The translations under genes and the position numbers were made by a program. 19,148 nucleotides of DNA from Deinococcus sp. (GTDB lineage: Bacteria > Deinococcota > Deinococci > Deinococcales > Deinococcaceae): contig JAQBPF010000355.1 of the NCBI GenBank assembly GCA_028287665.1, forward strand, positions 1 to 19,148, in the 5' to 3' direction. Below, in pieces: positions 7,292 to 17,861 of this stretch (its first letter is position 1; every line of letters starts with the position of its first letter). The notes under the pieces were generated by a model. That model was not told the DNA's origin, searched no databases, and worked only from the letters and a program-made list of their open reading frames with translations.

Positions 7292-8188
7292 TTGAACAAT
7301 GACCTGAATACCGACCTGCCCAACCCTGATCTCGCCAGTTCCGATTTACCGGTGCCTGCCGCCAGCGCGCCTCTGTATTCTCCGGCCCGCGTGCGCGAAC
7401 TGCTGACCCTGCACGGCCTGCGCCCCACCAAAAGCCTGGGCCAGAACTTTCTGATCGACGGCAATATTTTGCGGGCCATTGCCGAAGCGGGTGGAGCGGG
7501 GCCGGGCGTGCCTGTGCTGGAAATCGGCCCCGGCCTGGGCGTGCTGACCCGCGAGGTGGCTGCGCGGGGCTCGGTGGTCACGGCGCTCGAAAAAGACGAA
7601 CGGCTGCGTCCTGTGCTGGCCGATACGCTGGCAGGCACAGGCGTGACCGTGATCTGGGGAGACGCCCTTGATTTCGATTACGCCTCGCTGCCCGCAGGCA
7701 CCCGTGTGATTGCCAATCTGCCCTACTACATCACGGGTATTCTGCTGTCGCGCTTTATGCAGGCCGCCCATATCGTATCGGCCACCGTGTTGGTCCAAAA
7801 GGAAGTGGCGCAGCGGCTGGCCGCCAAACCGGGCCAGGACGCCTACGGATTTCTGAGTGCGCTGGCCGCCCTGTACGGCACCGTCAAGCATGTGCGCGAC
7901 GTTCCCAAAGGAGCATTCCTGCCCGCGCCCGACGTGACCAGCAGTGTGGTGCGCCTCGACTTTGACCGCACCCGCCCGCTGCCTGACCCCGCGCTGGTGA
8001 GCTTTATAGACGCGGCCCTGCACCACCGACGCAAAACACTGCGCAACAATCTGCGCCTGATCGGGCATGAGGCGGCAGCCATAGACGCCGCCATCGCAGG
8101 AGCAAACCTCCGTGCAGATGTACGGGCCGAGGATGTGGCGCTGGACGACCTGCAAGGCGTCGCCCGCAGTCTGGGCGTGGTACGGTGA
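7292..8188 (+). CDS. rsmA: 16S rRNA (adenine(1518)-N6/adenine(1519)-N6)-dimethyltransferase
   Basis: RsmA (KsgA) dimethylates two adjacent adenines in the 3'-terminal helix of 16S rRNA during late 30S assembly, using S-adenosylmethionine. The family landmarks are present (numbering from this start): LRPTKSLGQNFLID at ~43-56, the SAM-binding loop VLEIGPGLGVLTRE at ~75-88, an acidic ALEKD after strand 2, and the adenine-methyltransferase motif NLPYYIT at ~142-148. The C-terminal part has HHRRKTLRNNL. The length is normal. I chose TTG 7292 because GGAG lies 10 bases before it. An ATG at 7265 is in frame but has no purine-rich site, and a GTG at 7352 is also possible. The plus-strand TATACT at 7105 or an unseen promoter would give a long leader. 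Confidence 0.95.
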   Translation: MNNDLNTDLPNPDLASSDLPVPAASAPLYSPARVRELLTLHGLRPTKSLGQNFLIDGNILRAIAEAGGAGPGVPVLEIGPGLGVLTREVAARGSVVTALEKDERLRPVLADTLAGTGVTVIWGDALDFDYASLPAGTRVIANLPYYITGILLSRFMQAAHIVSATVLVQKEVAQRLAAKPGQDAYGFLSALAALYGTVKHVRDVPKGAFLPAPDVTSSVVRLDFDRTRPLPDPALVSFIDAALHHRRKTLRNNLRLIGHEAAAIDAAIAGANLRADVRAEDVALDDLQGVARSLGVVR

Positions 8189-8354
8189 AGGCCGCATTAC
8201 ACGCAGGTGTGACCGGGCCGGGGTTGGTCTTTCCCGCTGCGCTTTCTGTTCGGTGTCTGCCGCGTTCAGTGATTGACCCTGTGCTTCCTTCCTCTCCACC
8301 CCTTCCCTTTCCAACAACAGGGCCACGTCCCATCTCGGCCCGGAGGTTTTATCC

Positions 8355-9290
8355 GTGAAGTTCTACGTCATCGGCGACGTTACTGTTGACCATCTGTACC
8401 ACCTTGACCACCTGCCCACACCGGGCACCGAAACAGCGCCCAGCCGGGCCACCATGGAACCCGGCGGCGCGGGCGGCACCATCAGCGTGACCCTGGCCCG
8501 CCTGGGCCACAGCGTGATTCTGGCCGCCCGTGTCGGAGACGATCCCTTTGCCGAGTACGCCCTGGGCCGCGTGCGCGACAGCGGCGTCAGCGAGGCGGCC
8601 ATTCAGCGCGACCCCAACCACCTCACCAGCACCATTACCGTGATGCAGACCCCTGACGGCTTGCGGGCCATGATCAGCGACGGGGCGGCCAACCGCCAGC
8701 TGGACCCGGCCAAGTTGAAAAAGAAGGACGTGGAGACCAGCGACGCCCTGATCATCAGCGCCTATTCCCTCACCGAAGGCCCGCAGCGGGAGTATTCGCT
8801 GAAGGCCATCGAGGCGGCCAAGAACGCCAAAAAGCCTGTGCCTGTGTTTATCGATCTCGGTACGGGGGCCGTCAACAAGGCCGGAACCAAACTGGAGCAG
8901 GACGTGATCGGTGCTGACTACCTGATGCTCAACCAGCACGAACTGTTGGCGCTGACGGGCACGGGCAGCATCAGTACGGCGCTGGCCCAGCTGGGAGCGG
9001 GCGGAGCGCGGCGGGTCATTGTCAAGGTGGGCAAAATGGGCAGCATCGTCTGGACACCTGACGAAACCGAACTGGTGGACGCGGTGCCACCCGAAGGCAA
9101 CGTCGTAGACAGCACCGGTGCGGGCGATACCTTTACTGCTGCCTTTGCTCACGCCGCCCTGTCGGGCCTGCCTCTGGCCCGTGCGGCCCGCGCGGCCAAC
9201 GCCGCCGGAGCACTGGCTGCCACCCGTTTCGGTGCCCAGAGCCGTGAAATTACTCCTGGTGACCTCGAAACGGTGATGACCAAGAAATAA
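8355..9290 (+). CDS. PfkB-family carbohydrate kinase (ribokinase-like)
   Basis: A 311-residue cytoplasmic kinase, the usual PfkB length. The N-terminal signature is PGGAGGTISVTLARLG (37-51), for sugar and dimer contacts, followed by AARVGDDPFAEYAL. The C-terminal signature VDSTGAGDTFTAAF (251-264) carries the catalytic base Asp258 and the anion hole. LNQHELLALTG (192-202) matches the NxxE motif region. The family phosphorylates sugars or nucleosides (ribose, fructose, 2-keto-3-deoxygluconate, adenosine); the substrate cannot be fixed here. A lysine-rich KLKKKD stretch is at 120-125. The start is GTG with a textbook GGAGG 8 bases upstream (8342-8346). A strong hairpin terminator follows, so it is probably the last gene of its unit. 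Confidence 0.92.
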   Translation: MKFYVIGDVTVDHLYHLDHLPTPGTETAPSRATMEPGGAGGTISVTLARLGHSVILAARVGDDPFAEYALGRVRDSGVSEAAIQRDPNHLTSTITVMQTPDGLRAMISDGAANRQLDPAKLKKKDVETSDALIISAYSLTEGPQREYSLKAIEAAKNAKKPVPVFIDLGTGAVNKAGTKLEQDVIGADYLMLNQHELLALTGTGSISTALAQLGAGGARRVIVKVGKMGSIVWTPDETELVDAVPPEGNVVDSTGAGDTFTAAFAHAALSGLPLARAARAANAAGALAATRFGAQSREITPGDLETVMTKK

Positions 9291-9323
9291 CCCATCGTTC
9301 TGGTCTCCACAACCAGGACATCG

Positions 9324-9366
9324 ACAGCAGGGCGGGGAGGCCATGACGGCTTTCCCGCCCTGCTGT
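9324..9366 (+). terminator. Transcription terminator after the PfkB kinase gene
   Basis: ACAGCAGGGCGGG (9324-9336) pairs perfectly with CCCGCCCTGCTGT (9354-9366). The inner AGGCC/GGCTT can pair as well, with one G-T wobble. A short T-containing tail (TGATTTC) follows. It separates the kinase from the amidase gene. Confidence 0.75.
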
Positions 9367-9402
9367 TGATTTCGGCGTGCCAAAAGGCTTTCCATCTCAT
9401 GT

Positions 9403-9419
9403 TGAGAACTTAGTTCTCA
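9403..9419. promoter_or_regulatory. Perfect 17-base inverted repeat, operator-like
   Basis: TGAGAACTTAGTTCTCA: two 7-base arms around a TTA centre, lying 33 bases upstream of the -10 box of the amidase gene and downstream of the kinase terminator. The position fits a binding site for a dimeric regulator of the amidase promoter. The protein that would bind it is not identifiable. Confidence 0.5.
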
Positions 9420-9452
9420 TGACCTTCCAGTTTTTTGTGACAAGTTGGCCGT

Positions 9453-9458
9453 TACACT
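9453..9458 (+). promoter_or_regulatory. -10 box of the amidase gene (leaderless)
   Basis: TACACT, followed after 8 bases (CCACCCCA) by GTG 9467. There is no Shine-Dalgarno. The T-rich stretch at 9431-9436 lies 16 bases upstream, roughly at -35. Confidence 0.55.
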
Positions 9459-9466
9459 CCACCCCA

Positions 9467-10627
9467 GTGAAGCATTTCCTTTCCTCAGCCTGTCGGCGTC
9501 TCTGGCTGCCGCTGGCCCTCTCTGTGTTGACTCCGCTCTCACTGGCCGCTCCCCGGGTCGGCAGCCATGACGGCTATACCCGGCTGGTGTTCACTCTGCC
9601 CAAACTGGCCACCAGAACTGTAAAAGTCAGCGGTCAGAGTGTCACGGTACGCCTGAACGTCTCCCTTCCTGCCGAACAGGGGGCGCTGAATGCCCCGGGC
9701 GTCACGGCCTATGCGGTGGCGGGCGGAACCGTGACCGTCACTCTGGCCAAAGGCCATGCCAGTGCCAAAACCAGCATCTTGCCTGCGGGGTCCGGCCAAC
9801 CTGCCCGCCTGGTGATCGATGTGCCCACCAGCGCCGCGGCCTCACGCCTCCCGTCTACGCCTCAGGCCCGTGCTGCGGCTCCTGCTCCTGCCCGGACCAC
9901 TCCGCCGGCTGTCACCCGTCCGACGGCATCAGGTGGGGGCGGGGTCCGTCCAAGCGTAGTGCTGGACGCTGGTCACGGCGGTATTGATCCCGGCATGGTC
10001 AGCCGCTGGGTCACCGAAAAAGAACTGACTCTGGCGATTGCTCTCCGGGTGCGGGCCGAACTGGTCAAACACGGTGTAGACGTGGTGATGGTGCGTGAAA
10101 CAGACCGTCATCTCAGCAGCGACAAGCGTACCGATCTTGAGGCGCGTTCCCGCCTTGCCACCACTGGAACGGTCAGTGCCTTCGTCAGTATTCACGTCAA
10201 TGCGGCAAGTCCCAGCGCCCAGGGCATAGAAACCTATTATTTCGGACAACCGCTGGCCGGAAGTGACCGCAGTCAGGCCGTGCGTGAAAACGGGGGCGGC
10301 AGTGTCGGTCAGGAGTTGACCCGCCGGGCGGCCAGTAGTGCCCAGAACCTGCTGGGCGACATTCTGGCCCAGGCCAAGGTCGCGTTCAGCCGCCAGCTGG
10401 CCCAGAAGGTGCAGGCCAACCTGATTGCCAGTACCGGGGCGGTCAACCGGGGCGTGCACACCGATACGTTTTATGTCATTCGCAACCCCACCACTGCCGC
10501 CATCCTCACCGAAATCGGCTTTGGCACCAGCCCCACCGAGGGACCGCGCCTGGCCAATGCGGCCTACCGTGACCGAATTGCACAGGCGATTGCCCGGGCT
10601 ATTCTGGATTTTCTGAACACCAAATAA
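9467..10627 (+). CDS. N-acetylmuramoyl-L-alanine amidase (AMIN + Amidase_3)
   Basis: An exported zinc enzyme that cleaves the bond between N-acetylmuramic acid and the stem peptide of peptidoglycan, used in cell separation and wall remodelling. From GTG 9467 (386 residues) the protein opens with a signal peptide (VKHFLSSACRRLWLPLALS...SLAAP). An AMIN-like beta domain follows at ~30-120 (VGSHDGYTRLVFTLP...). A Pro/Ala/Ser-rich linker lies at ~122-160, then the Amidase_3 catalytic domain from ~162. Expected zinc and catalytic residues are visible: His170 in VVLDAGHGGIDPG, Glu184/186 in TEKEL, His243 in SIHVNA, and Glu349 in LTEIGFGT. The frame extends upstream to 9377, but that start would put 30 extra residues before the signal peptide, and the TACACT box sits just before 9467. 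Convergent with the cobalamin adenosyltransferase gene. Confidence 0.93.
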   Translation: MKHFLSSACRRLWLPLALSVLTPLSLAAPRVGSHDGYTRLVFTLPKLATRTVKVSGQSVTVRLNVSLPAEQGALNAPGVTAYAVAGGTVTVTLAKGHASAKTSILPAGSGQPARLVIDVPTSAAASRLPSTPQARAAAPAPARTTPPAVTRPTASGGGGVRPSVVLDAGHGGIDPGMVSRWVTEKELTLAIALRVRAELVKHGVDVVMVRETDRHLSSDKRTDLEARSRLATTGTVSAFVSIHVNAASPSAQGIETYYFGQPLAGSDRSQAVRENGGGSVGQELTRRAASSAQNLLGDILAQAKVAFSRQLAQKVQANLIASTGAVNRGVHTDTFYVIRNPTTAAILTEIGFGTSPTEGPRLANAAYRDRIAQAIARAILDFLNTK

Positions 10628-10651
10628 CAGCAGGTGGCTGGCACAGGACAG

Positions 10652-10681
10652 GGACTTCAGCGCCGATGTTGGCTGAAGTCC
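10652..10681. terminator. Bidirectional terminator between convergent genes
   Basis: GGACTTCAGC (10652-10661) pairs perfectly with GCTGAAGTCC (10672-10681) around a 10-base loop. It sits between the amidase stop (10627) and the adenosyltransferase stop (10735), so it can serve both. Flanking T-runs are short. Confidence 0.7.
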
Positions 10682-10734
10682 TTGGCTGTAGAGTGGTCTG
10701 GATTAGGCCTCTTCCCAGGTGCTCGCCGTTTTGT

Positions 10735-11307
10735 TCAGCGGCGTTTTTTGACGTTCCACGCCTCTTCGTTGATGCCGCTGCGTTGGTTGACTGCCCGCGC
10801 CATGATGAACAGCAGATCGGAGACCCGGTTGAGATACACCTGAGCATGAATGTTGGTGTCTTCTTCGTGCATCAGGTGAATGACGTCCCGTTCGGCGCGG
10901 CGGGCCACGGCGCGGGCCACCTGCAACGTTGCGGCCGCGGGGGTTCCGCCCGGATGCACAAATCCGGTAAACGGCGGGGCGTCGGCCTGATACCGGTCAA
11001 TCATGGCTTCCAGAAAGGTCACGTCTTCGGCGTCGATTCGGCTCAGATTTTTTTCGTAGATGCCGCCTGCACGGGTGGCCAGGTCGGCACCCAGATCGAA
11101 CAGGGCATTTTGCAGATATTCCAGATCCGTGTCGAGGGAAGAGTCGGGTGTATGGCTGCGGGTATTGTGGGCCCGCGCCAGCCCCAGCACGCTGTTGAGT
11201 TCATCGACCGTGCCGTATGCTTCGACCCGCACATGCGCCTTGCTGACGCGGTCCGCGCCGTACAGCCCGGTGGTGCCGCCGTCTCCTGTTTTGGTGTAGA
11301 GCTTCAT
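10735..11307 (-). CDS. PduO-type cob(I)yrinic acid a,c-diamide adenosyltransferase
   Basis: A 190-residue cytoplasmic enzyme that transfers the 5'-deoxyadenosyl group from ATP to cob(I)alamin to make coenzyme B12. The PduO/MMAB hallmarks are in order: the ATP-binding N-terminus KLYTKTGDGGTTGLYG (2-17), VEAYGTVDELNS (28-39), LQNALFDLGADLAT (65-78), HPGGTPAAATLQVARAVARR (118-137) and YLNRVSDLLFIMAR (158-171). The length is normal. The ATG at 11307 lies 7 bases after a TACCCT box and has no Shine-Dalgarno, which suggests leaderless expression. It follows malQ on the same strand with a 140-base gap, so it probably has its own promoter. Confidence 0.95.
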   Translation of the reverse strand: MKLYTKTGDGGTTGLYGADRVSKAHVRVEAYGTVDELNSVLGLARAHNTRSHTPDSSLDTDLEYLQNALFDLGADLATRAGGIYEKNLSRIDAEDVTFLEAMIDRYQADAPPFTGFVHPGGTPAAATLQVARAVARRAERDVIHLMHEEDTNIHAQVYLNRVSDLLFIMARAVNQRSGINEEAWNVKKRR

Positions 11308-11314
11308 GGCTTAC

Positions 11315-11320
11315 AGGGTA
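11315..11320 (-). promoter_or_regulatory. -10 box of the cobalamin adenosyltransferase gene (leaderless)
   Basis: TACCCT on the minus strand, then 7 bases (GTAAGCC), then the ATG at 11307. Confidence 0.5.
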
Positions 11321-11447
11321 GTGGGTTGTGGGCACCTGCGTGTGGGAAGGGCCAAGATTGGGAGGTTCACCCTCTGTGCCAGACCAAAAAGCAGGCCATA
11401 GGCGCGGGTTCCCCCACGTCCTACAGCCCCCTCCCTGCACCCTTCCC

Positions 11448-12956
11448 TTAGGCCAAACGGGCCGTTTCTTCCGTCAGTGCCCGCAGGTCTGCCGCCGTCT
11501 GAGAAAGCAGGTCGCTGCTCTGGTAGCGCCAGGTCCAGTTGTGGTCGCCCGTGGTGCCCGGCAGGTTCATGCGGGCCTCGGTGCCCAGATTCAGCAGGTC
11601 CTGCAGCGGCACGATGGACAGGTTGGCACGGCTCTCAAAGGCCATTCGCGTCAGCTGAAGCGCAAAGTTCTCTTCGGTGGGATTGCTGCTGGTGTAGGTC
11701 CGGAAATTGTGTTTTTCCTGTTCCTCGGCATGTTGCCACCACCCGCGAGTGGTGTCGTTGTCGTGCGTGCCAGTGTAGACCACCTGATTTTCACGCAGGT
11801 TTTCGGGCAAAAAGTCGTTGACGCTGAAATCGCCGCCGCCGAAGGCAAATTGCAGCACCGCCATGCCGGGAAAGCCGAAATCGTCGCGCAGTTTTTCCAC
11901 GTCTGGAGTAATCACGCCCAGATCCTCGGCAATGATAGGCAGCACGCCCAACGCTTCCCGCACGGCGGCGAACATTTCCTGCCCCATGGCCGGAACCCAT
12001 TCGCCCTGAATGGCTGTTTCGGCGGGAAACGGAATTTCCCAGCTGGCCGCAAAGCCACGGAAATGGTCGATACGGACCAGATCGAACAATTTCAGGCTGC
12101 CTTCAAAGCGCTCGATCCACCACTTGAAGCCGTTGGCCTGCATGTTGTTCCAGTTGTAAAGCGGGTTGCCCCACAACTGCCCAGTGGCGCTGAAATAATC
12201 GGGCGGTACGCCTGCCACCACCGTCGGCTGGCCCTGATCGTCAAAGTAGAACTGATCGCGGTTGGCCCAGGCATCGCTGGAATCCATCGCCACGAAAATG
12301 GGGATGTCGCCCACGATGTGCACCTTGCGCTCGGCGGCATAGGCGCGAATAGCCCGCCACTGCTGAAAGAACAGGAACTGAATAAACTTGACCCGCTCTA
12401 TGGGCGACGCCAGTGCCTGACTTGCATTGGCCAGGGCCTCCGTTTCGCGGTCGCGGGTGGCAGGTTCCCAGGCATTCCAGGGCAGGCCACCGTGCGAATC
12501 TTTGAGGGCCATAAACAGCGCGTAATCGTCCAGCCAGGCGGCTTCCTCCGCCTTAAACGCCTCAAAATCGGGCTTGAGGTTCTGCGAGCCTCCGTAGGCG
12601 TAGTGGGCGTAGGCGCGGTCCAGCATCTGGTTGCGCCACACGTACTGCAGCCCAAAATCTACCTTGATGGGGTCAAAGTCCGGCACGGCCATAAAGTCGC
12701 TGTCTTCAAGCAGGCCGTCTGCATGCAGGGTCTCCAGATCAATCAGGTAGGGATTGCCCGCAAAGGCGCTGAAAGCCTGATAGGGGCTGTCGCCGTAGCC
12801 CGTGGGGCCCAGAGGCATGACTTGCCAGTAGGCCTGCCCCGCCGAAGCCAGCCAGTCTACAAATTGCCGTGCATGAAGGCCCAAAGCGCCGATACCGTAT
12901 GGGCCGGGCAAGCTGGTGGGATGAAGCAGTACTCCGCTGGAACGCTTGATTGTCAT
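11448..12956 (-). CDS. malQ: 4-alpha-glucanotransferase (amylomaltase, GH77)
   Basis: Amylomaltase moves alpha-1,4-glucan segments between maltodextrins and is used in maltose/glycogen metabolism. The 502-residue protein shows the GH77 landmarks: SSGVLLHPTSLPGPYGIG near the N-terminus, QVMPLGPTGYGDSPYQAFSA, IVGDIPIFVAMDSSD (~214-228), the nucleophile loop LVRIDHFRGF with Asp297, the acid/base in IIAEDLGVI with Glu344, and THDNDTTRGWW with Asp399. The length is typical. The ATG at 12956 is preceded by a strong Shine-Dalgarno GGAGGAAA (plus-strand 12960-12967). An in-frame TTG at 12971 lies before that site and is unlikely. The leader (about 45-75 bases before the start) holds a long hairpin with a LacI-type operator-like dyad, so sugar-responsive control is possible. 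Confidence 0.96.
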   Translation of the reverse strand: MTIKRSSGVLLHPTSLPGPYGIGALGLHARQFVDWLASAGQAYWQVMPLGPTGYGDSPYQAFSAFAGNPYLIDLETLHADGLLEDSDFMAVPDFDPIKVDFGLQYVWRNQMLDRAYAHYAYGGSQNLKPDFEAFKAEEAAWLDDYALFMALKDSHGGLPWNAWEPATRDRETEALANASQALASPIERVKFIQFLFFQQWRAIRAYAAERKVHIVGDIPIFVAMDSSDAWANRDQFYFDDQGQPTVVAGVPPDYFSATGQLWGNPLYNWNNMQANGFKWWIERFEGSLKLFDLVRIDHFRGFAASWEIPFPAETAIQGEWVPAMGQEMFAAVREALGVLPIIAEDLGVITPDVEKLRDDFGFPGMAVLQFAFGGGDFSVNDFLPENLRENQVVYTGTHDNDTTRGWWQHAEEQEKHNFRTYTSSNPTEENFALQLTRMAFESRANLSIVPLQDLLNLGTEARMNLPGTTGDHNWTWRYQSSDLLSQTAADLRALTEETARLA

Positions 12957-12999
12957 GAATTTCCTCCGCAATGCCCCGCATACAACAGAATGCCCGAAC

Positions 13000-13031
13000 A
13001 GCCCATGATGGAAGTGCTTCCATGCTGGGCT
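13000..13031. promoter_or_regulatory. Hairpin with LacI-family-like dyad in malQ leader
   Basis: ATGGAAG-TG-CTTCCAT (13008-13023) is a perfect dyad, flanked by AGCCCA/TGGGCT (13000-13005 and 13026-13031) across a 2x2 mismatch. The core TGGAAGTGCTTCCA resembles GalR/LacI-family operators of the TGNAANCGNTTNCA type, with TG instead of CG at the centre. It lies 44 bases before the malQ start and has no T-run, so an operator or leader hairpin is more likely than a terminator. Confidence 0.5.
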
Positions 13032-13073
13032 AACTCTGCATCCTTGGTCTGACCTGTGTCCATCTCTGGCCCG

Positions 13074-13079
13074 ATTCTA
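13074..13079 (-). promoter_or_regulatory. Possible -10 box for malQ
   Basis: TAGAAT on the minus strand; the -35 region is poor (AACACA at 18 bases). Transcription would start near 13067 and leave a ~110-base leader that includes the hairpin at 13000-13031. Confidence 0.3.
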
Positions 13080-13184
13080 CTCAAGGTCAGCCCGAATTGT
13101 GTTGCATCCTCAACTCTGCCTGAAGCAAATGGCACGCCGGGCGGCCCCAGACCCCAGATGTGAGGGGAGGCCCCCCGAAAGAAG

Positions 13185-13215
13185 ATGAGGGCAAGGCTTG
13201 TGGCCCCACCCTCAT
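13185..13215 (-). terminator. Terminator of greA
   Basis: On the minus strand ATGAGGG pairs perfectly with CCCTCAT (13209-13215 with 13185-13191) around a 17-base loop. It is followed by CTTCTTTC, 20 bases after the greA stop. Confidence 0.6.
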
Positions 13216-13235
13216 ACTCGCCTTAATTCTCTGGT

Positions 13236-13706
13236 TCAGTCGTATTCGACGCTCAAAACCTCAAACTGCATGGTGCCCTTGGGAAGCTGGACCGTGACCG
13301 AATCGCCCGTGTGCTTTCCGGCGAGGGCCACACCGATGGGGCTGGCGTCGCTGATTCTGCCGTTCAGCACATCAACTTCATAGGTGCCGACCACTTCGAA
13401 CTTACGCTCCACGCCTTTGGCATCCTTGACCAGCACTTTGGCCCCCAGTCCAATGCCGCCGCTGGCATCTTCGGCCACGATCAGTGCGCGTTCCAACTGG
13501 TGCTCGATCTCGACAATGCGGCCTTCGTTCTCACTCTGCTGCATGCGGGCTTCGTCATAGGCGGCACTTTCGCGCAGGTCGCCGTCGGCCAGAGCGGACC
13601 CCATGTATTCGCTGATCTGCTCCCGGCGCGTGGTTTTGAGATGCTGGAGAGTTTCTTGCAGCTTGTCGTACCCGCGTTGGGTCATGGTGATGCGTTCCTT
13701 GGTCAT
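13236..13706 (-). CDS. greA: Transcription elongation factor GreA
   Basis: GreA enters the RNA polymerase secondary channel and stimulates cleavage of backtracked RNA. This 156-residue protein has the N-terminal coiled coil (~8-75) with the tip motif ADGDLRESAAYDEAR. The two acidic tip residues (Asp43 and Glu46, matching the catalytic D/E pair of GreA) are kept, which argues for a true cleavage factor rather than the anti-Gre paralogue Gfh1 found in this phylum. The C-terminal FKBP-like domain (~80-156) includes SDASPIGVALAGKHTGDSV. The ATG at 13706 sits 8 bases after a TATACT box with no Shine-Dalgarno. It is on the same strand as pilT, 58 bases downstream, with its own promoter. Confidence 0.95.
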   Translation of the reverse strand: MTKERITMTQRGYDKLQETLQHLKTTRREQISEYMGSALADGDLRESAAYDEARMQQSENEGRIVEIEHQLERALIVAEDASGGIGLGAKVLVKDAKGVERKFEVVGTYEVDVLNGRISDASPIGVALAGKHTGDSVTVQLPKGTMQFEVLSVEYD

Positions 13707-13714
13707 AACGCCAG

Positions 13715-13720
13715 AGTATA
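13715..13720 (-). promoter_or_regulatory. -10 box of greA (leaderless)
   Basis: TATACT on the minus strand, then 8 bases (CTGGCGTT), then the ATG at 13706. It lies between pilT and greA, so greA can be transcribed independently of pilT. Confidence 0.6.
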
Positions 13721-13764
13721 GAGCGCGGGCGAGAGAAACGGGGATTGCCCGGGCCCATCAAGCT

Positions 13765-14837
13765 CTAATAGGCAAATCCAGATCTGGTAATCATCAGTTT
13801 GAGTTCGTGCGGGCTGGTGGCATTGTCCATGGCCTCAGTCATCGTGATCAGGTTGTTGCGGTAAAGTTCCACCAGATTCTGATCGAAGGTGTGCATTCCC
13901 CGGATGTTGTCTTCGATCAGGGCGTCTTTGATCAGGGCCGTCTTCTCTTCCTCTTTGACATATTCACGCACCAGTGGCGTGGCCAGCAGGATTTCGGTGC
14001 CCAGCACACGGCCCACGCCATCGGCCCGCTTCAGCAGGCGCTGACTGACGATACCGACGAGCGATTCGGCCAGCAGCAGGCGAATCTGGTCGCGCTCGTA
14101 GGGGGCAAAGAAGTCGATGATCCGGTTGACGCTCCGCACGGCGTCCTGGGTATGCAGGGTACTCAGCACCAGATGCCCGGTCTGCGCGGCGGTCAGGGCG
14201 GCTTCCACCGTTTCCTTGTCGCGCATCTCGCCGATCATGATCACGTCGGGGTCCTGGCGCATCGAAAATTTGAGTGCGGTGCGGAAGTCGCGGGTGTCGC
14301 TGCCCACCTCGCGCTGCACCACAATCGATTTTTTATTGCGGTGCAGGATTTCAATCGGGTCTTCGATGGTGATGACGTTGTACGAGTAATGGCGGTTGAT
14401 GTGGTCGATCAGGCTGGCCATCGTGGTGCTCTTGCCGGACCCGGTCGGCCCAGTGATCAGAATCAGGCCGCGTGAAGCCTCGGCGAATCCTTTCATCACC
14501 TCTACGGGCAGGCCCAACGACTCGAAGCCAGGAATCGAGTCCGACACGATCCGCATGACGATGCCCACCGCGCCGCGCTGCCGGAATACGTTGCAGCGGA
14601 ATCGGCCCAGGCCGCCCACGCTATAGGCGGTATCCAGCTCGTTGCGGTACTCGAAGTCTTCCCACTGGTCGGGGGTCAGGAGGGCCTGGGCCAGCTTCAG
14701 CGTATCGGGGGGCATCAGTGCCTGGGTGCCGAAGGGCATCAACACGCCGTCTACCCGGCCCATCGGCGGGCTGCCTGCCTGCAAATGCACGTCCGAGACC
14801 CGCCGCGTGACCATCTCGCGCAGCAATTCGTCGAGGG

Positions 14838-14841
<4 letters not shown>
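13765..14841 (-). CDS. pilT: Type IV pilus retraction ATPase PilT
   Basis: PilT is the hexameric cytoplasmic motor that disassembles type IV pili, driving twitching and DNA uptake. The 358-residue protein has the secretion-ATPase landmarks: Walker A GPTGSGKST (131-139), the Asp box with Glu160 in VITIEDPIE, Walker B DVIMIGEMRD with catalytic Glu205, and the His box TGHLVLSTLHTQDAVRS (221-237). The usual AIRNLIREGK-like segment reads ALIKDALIEDNIRGM (302-316), which is altered, so PilU or another PilT paralogue is possible. The start ATG overlaps the panC stop by 4 bases (ATGA), showing translational coupling. Other pilus genes are not in the window. Confidence 0.93.
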
Positions 14842-16165
<1,324 letters not shown>

Positions 16166-16171
16166 AGAAAC

Positions 16172-16177
16172 AGCATA
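16172..16177 (-). promoter_or_regulatory. -10 box of the holin-like/panC/pilT unit (leaderless)
   Basis: TATGCT on the minus strand, then 6 bases (GTTTCT), then the ATG at 16165. No clear -35. Confidence 0.55.
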
Positions 16178-16295
16178 AACCGTGCGGGGCAGAGAAGACG
16201 CGACAAGAACACGTGGAGAGTGCTTGAACGAGGGTGAAGGGGTGCCGAAATGGTTCGTCCTGTCGGGTCAGGTGGCACGGCTTCCTCGGCCCCTA

Positions 16296-16321
16296 AACGC
16301 TCTCCCCAATTGTTGAGCGTT
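16296..16321 (-). terminator. Second hairpin downstream of purB
   Basis: AACGCTC (minus strand 16321-16315) pairs with GAGCGTT (16302-16296) around a 12-base loop, followed by TTTAGG. It may be a tandem backup to the stronger purB terminator. Confidence 0.4.
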
Positions 16322-16345
16322 GGTCCTGAAGGGGGGGTGGCCGAC

Positions 16346-16386
16346 AGAAAAAGGGCGAAGCAAAAGCAGAAGCTTCTGTTCGCCCT
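16346..16386 (-). terminator. Terminator of purB
   Basis: On the minus strand AGGGCGAA (16386-16379) pairs perfectly with TTCGCCCT (16359-16352), with an inner CAGAAGCTTCTG palindrome. It is followed directly by a T-run (CCCTTTTTCTG). Classic rho-independent form, starting 17 bases after the purB stop. Confidence 0.8.
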
Positions 16387-16403
16387 GAGTAAATGGCTGC
16401 CGT

Positions 16404-17711
<1,308 letters not shown>

Positions 17712-17729
17712 TGGGCAATCACGGGGGGC

Positions 17730-17735
17730 AGCGTA
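17730..17735 (-). promoter_or_regulatory. Possible -10 box of purB
   Basis: TACGCT on the minus strand, 18 bases before the ATG at 17711; no clear -35. Weaker than the other boxes in the window. Confidence 0.3.
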
Positions 17736-17861
17736 GCAAGAACGGTGCGTGGGATGTGGGGACGCTGGACCCTGGAGACGTGAATTGAAGCTCTACGGGT
17801 GCTGCCAAAGTTCAAAGCCAGTACCTTTGCCGCTCACGCCCACCTGCGCTCTTCTCAGGTT

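Noticed and set aside
7346..9395. Minus-strand open frames opposite rsmA (7346-8326) and the PfkB kinase (8349-9395)
   Set aside because: Both are complements of genes with intact catalytic signatures and show no domain or start signal of their own.
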